In this document: in pieces, positions 12,619 to 13,354 of the stretch
Position numbering within the stretch: position 1 is the first letter of the stretch
Layout of the letters: every line of letters begins with the position of its first letter
Origin: Pseudomonadota bacterium
GTDB lineage: Bacteria; Pseudomonadota; Gammaproteobacteria; Steroidobacterales; Steroidobacteraceae
Assembly (NCBI GenBank): GCA_021808035.1
Contig: JAKBCG010000033.1
Span: 1 to 13,354 of the forward strand
Direction of reading: 5' to 3'
Length of the DNA stretch: 13,354 nt
Program-made: the position numbers and the translations under genes
Notes under the pieces: model-generated
What the model was told of the DNA's origin: nothing
Database searches by the model: none
The model's input: the letters and a program-made list of their open reading frames with translations, nothing else

Positions 12619-13354
12619 CTATGGCGTCCGCGGCCGCAGATCGAGCTCATGCCGCTTGTAATCGATGACCAGCTGGTCGAGCGTGCCGAGCGCATCCATG
12701 CCGATCAGGATCGCCGGCCGGTGGCGCAGGTGCCAATGGTCGAAGATCATCAGATTCGAGTAGGTGATGTACGGATCGCGGATCCGGATCGACCCGAGGT
12801 CGATGACCGGCGTCGCGATCATCTCGCCGGTCTGCACCGCGCGCGTCGCCCCTTCGATGCTGTCGGGCCGCGACCGCGGACGGAACCAGGGATGCCTCAA
12901 CGCGTCGCGCAACGCATCGTTCGCGATCGTCAACTCGCCGCCGGTGTCGATGATCGCCTTCGTGCGCACGCCGCCGACCCGGGCATCGACGATGATCGGC
13001 GTCTGCAGGTTCGGCTGGAAATGCAGCGTCTCGAAATGACGCGACCGAAATCGTCCATGGGAGTACGTGATCGTGATGAGATCGTGCCGGAAGTCGATGA
13101 AGATCCGTTTGTCGGCGAGCCCCGCGGTACCAAGGATCCCGTCGGCGCCTCCGAATGCGTCGGGCAGGATCGGCACGATCGCGCCGGCGACGGTCAAGTC
13201 GCCGATCGCCAGGTAAGCGAGTCGCACGGTCGGCACCGTCGCGACGCCGGTCACGCCCCGCAGCAACACGGGCGGCGTGCGATCGAGCGGCAGGTGCAGG
13301 ATCGACGCGACGGTCGCGGTCACGCCGGATTGCGTCGCACCCGTGTCGAGCACG
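12619..13354 (-). CDS. Retropepsin-like aspartic protease with two DTG domains, N-terminus outside window
   Basis: The last 245 residues of a longer protein are seen; the frame is open to the window edge. Two retropepsin-type halves lie in one chain. The first begins VLDTGATQSGV, with a flap-like region (LLRGVTGVATVPTVRL) and closes with GILGTAGLADKRIFIDFRHDLITI. The second begins AIIDTGGELTIAN and ends AILIGMDALGTLDQLVIDYKRHELDLR, where ILIGMD and the IDY...L.LR close match the aspartyl protease_2 / gag-asp families. Retropepsins usually act as dimers of one DTG domain each, so a tandem chain could fold as an internal dimer, like pepsins. The first DTG is 1-2 residues from the window edge, so about 40-80 residues including any signal peptide or lipobox are missing. 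Substrate is unknown. It heads the minus-strand cluster visible here. Confidence 0.85.
   Translation of the reverse strand, partial: VLDTGATQSGVTATVASILHLPLDRTPPVLLRGVTGVATVPTVRLAYLAIGDLTVAGAIVPILPDAFGGADGILGTAGLADKRIFIDFRHDLITITYSHGRFRSRHFETLHFQPNLQTPIIVDARVGGVRTKAIIDTGGELTIANDALRDALRHPWFRPRSRPDSIEGATRAVQTGEMIATPVIDLGSIRIRDPYITYSNLMIFDHWHLRHRPAILIGMDALGTLDQLVIDYKRHELDLRPRTP

Overview
The window is about 13.3 kb of very GC-rich DNA with strong G/C third-position bias. Its gene content points to a gammaproteobacterium with type IV pili, perhaps of the Steroidobacter/Nevskia/Xanthomonas side of the class. That placement is inference from a minor pilin operon ending pilX-pilY1-pilE, an RhtA-type exporter and a DUF3014 protein; there is no rRNA or other taxonomic marker. 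I see no tRNA, rRNA, CRISPR array, insertion sequence or phage gene.

Layout. (1) Bases 1-4319, plus strand: the end of a type IV pilus minor-pilin operon, with the C-terminal part of a PilX-like protein, a large PilY1-type tip adhesin and a PilE/ComP-like pilin. A GC-rich hairpin follows the pilin stop. (2) Bases 4405-6817, minus strand: a PLP-dependent cystathionine gamma-synthase family enzyme, then after 244 bp a secreted Gly/Tyr/Trp-rich protein with an 18-bp tandem repeat. (3) Bases 6916-8261, plus strand and divergent from (2): a ZIP-type metal transporter and a secreted chalcone-isomerase-like protein, probably co-transcribed. (4) Bases 8328-13354, all minus strand. In transcription order these are a double-domain retropepsin-like aspartic protease (cut by the window edge), a membrane-anchored DUF3014 protein, a YXWGXW-repeat lipoprotein with an 11-copy 7-residue repeat tail, a PaaG-like crotonase and an RhtA-like exporter. 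Hairpins lie after the lipoprotein and after the crotonase.

How the parts relate. Region 1 is one functional unit: PilX and PilE-like minor pilins prime and cap the pilus, and PilY1 sits at the tip. The notable point is that this PilY1 has an L-type (legume-lectin-like) domain as its N-terminal module, where the best-studied PilY1 has a von Willebrand A domain. This suggests a carbohydrate-binding pilus tip. The two repeat-bearing envelope proteins in regions 2 and 4 are of kinds seen widely in proteobacterial envelopes without known function. The metabolic genes (sulfur amino acid enzyme, amino-acid exporter, crotonase) look like ordinary chromosomal neighbours and not one pathway.

In such GC-rich DNA every strand carries long open shadow frames. 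Starts were chosen from Shine-Dalgarno sequences, signal peptides and family length. No database search was possible, so family names rest on motifs recognised by eye.
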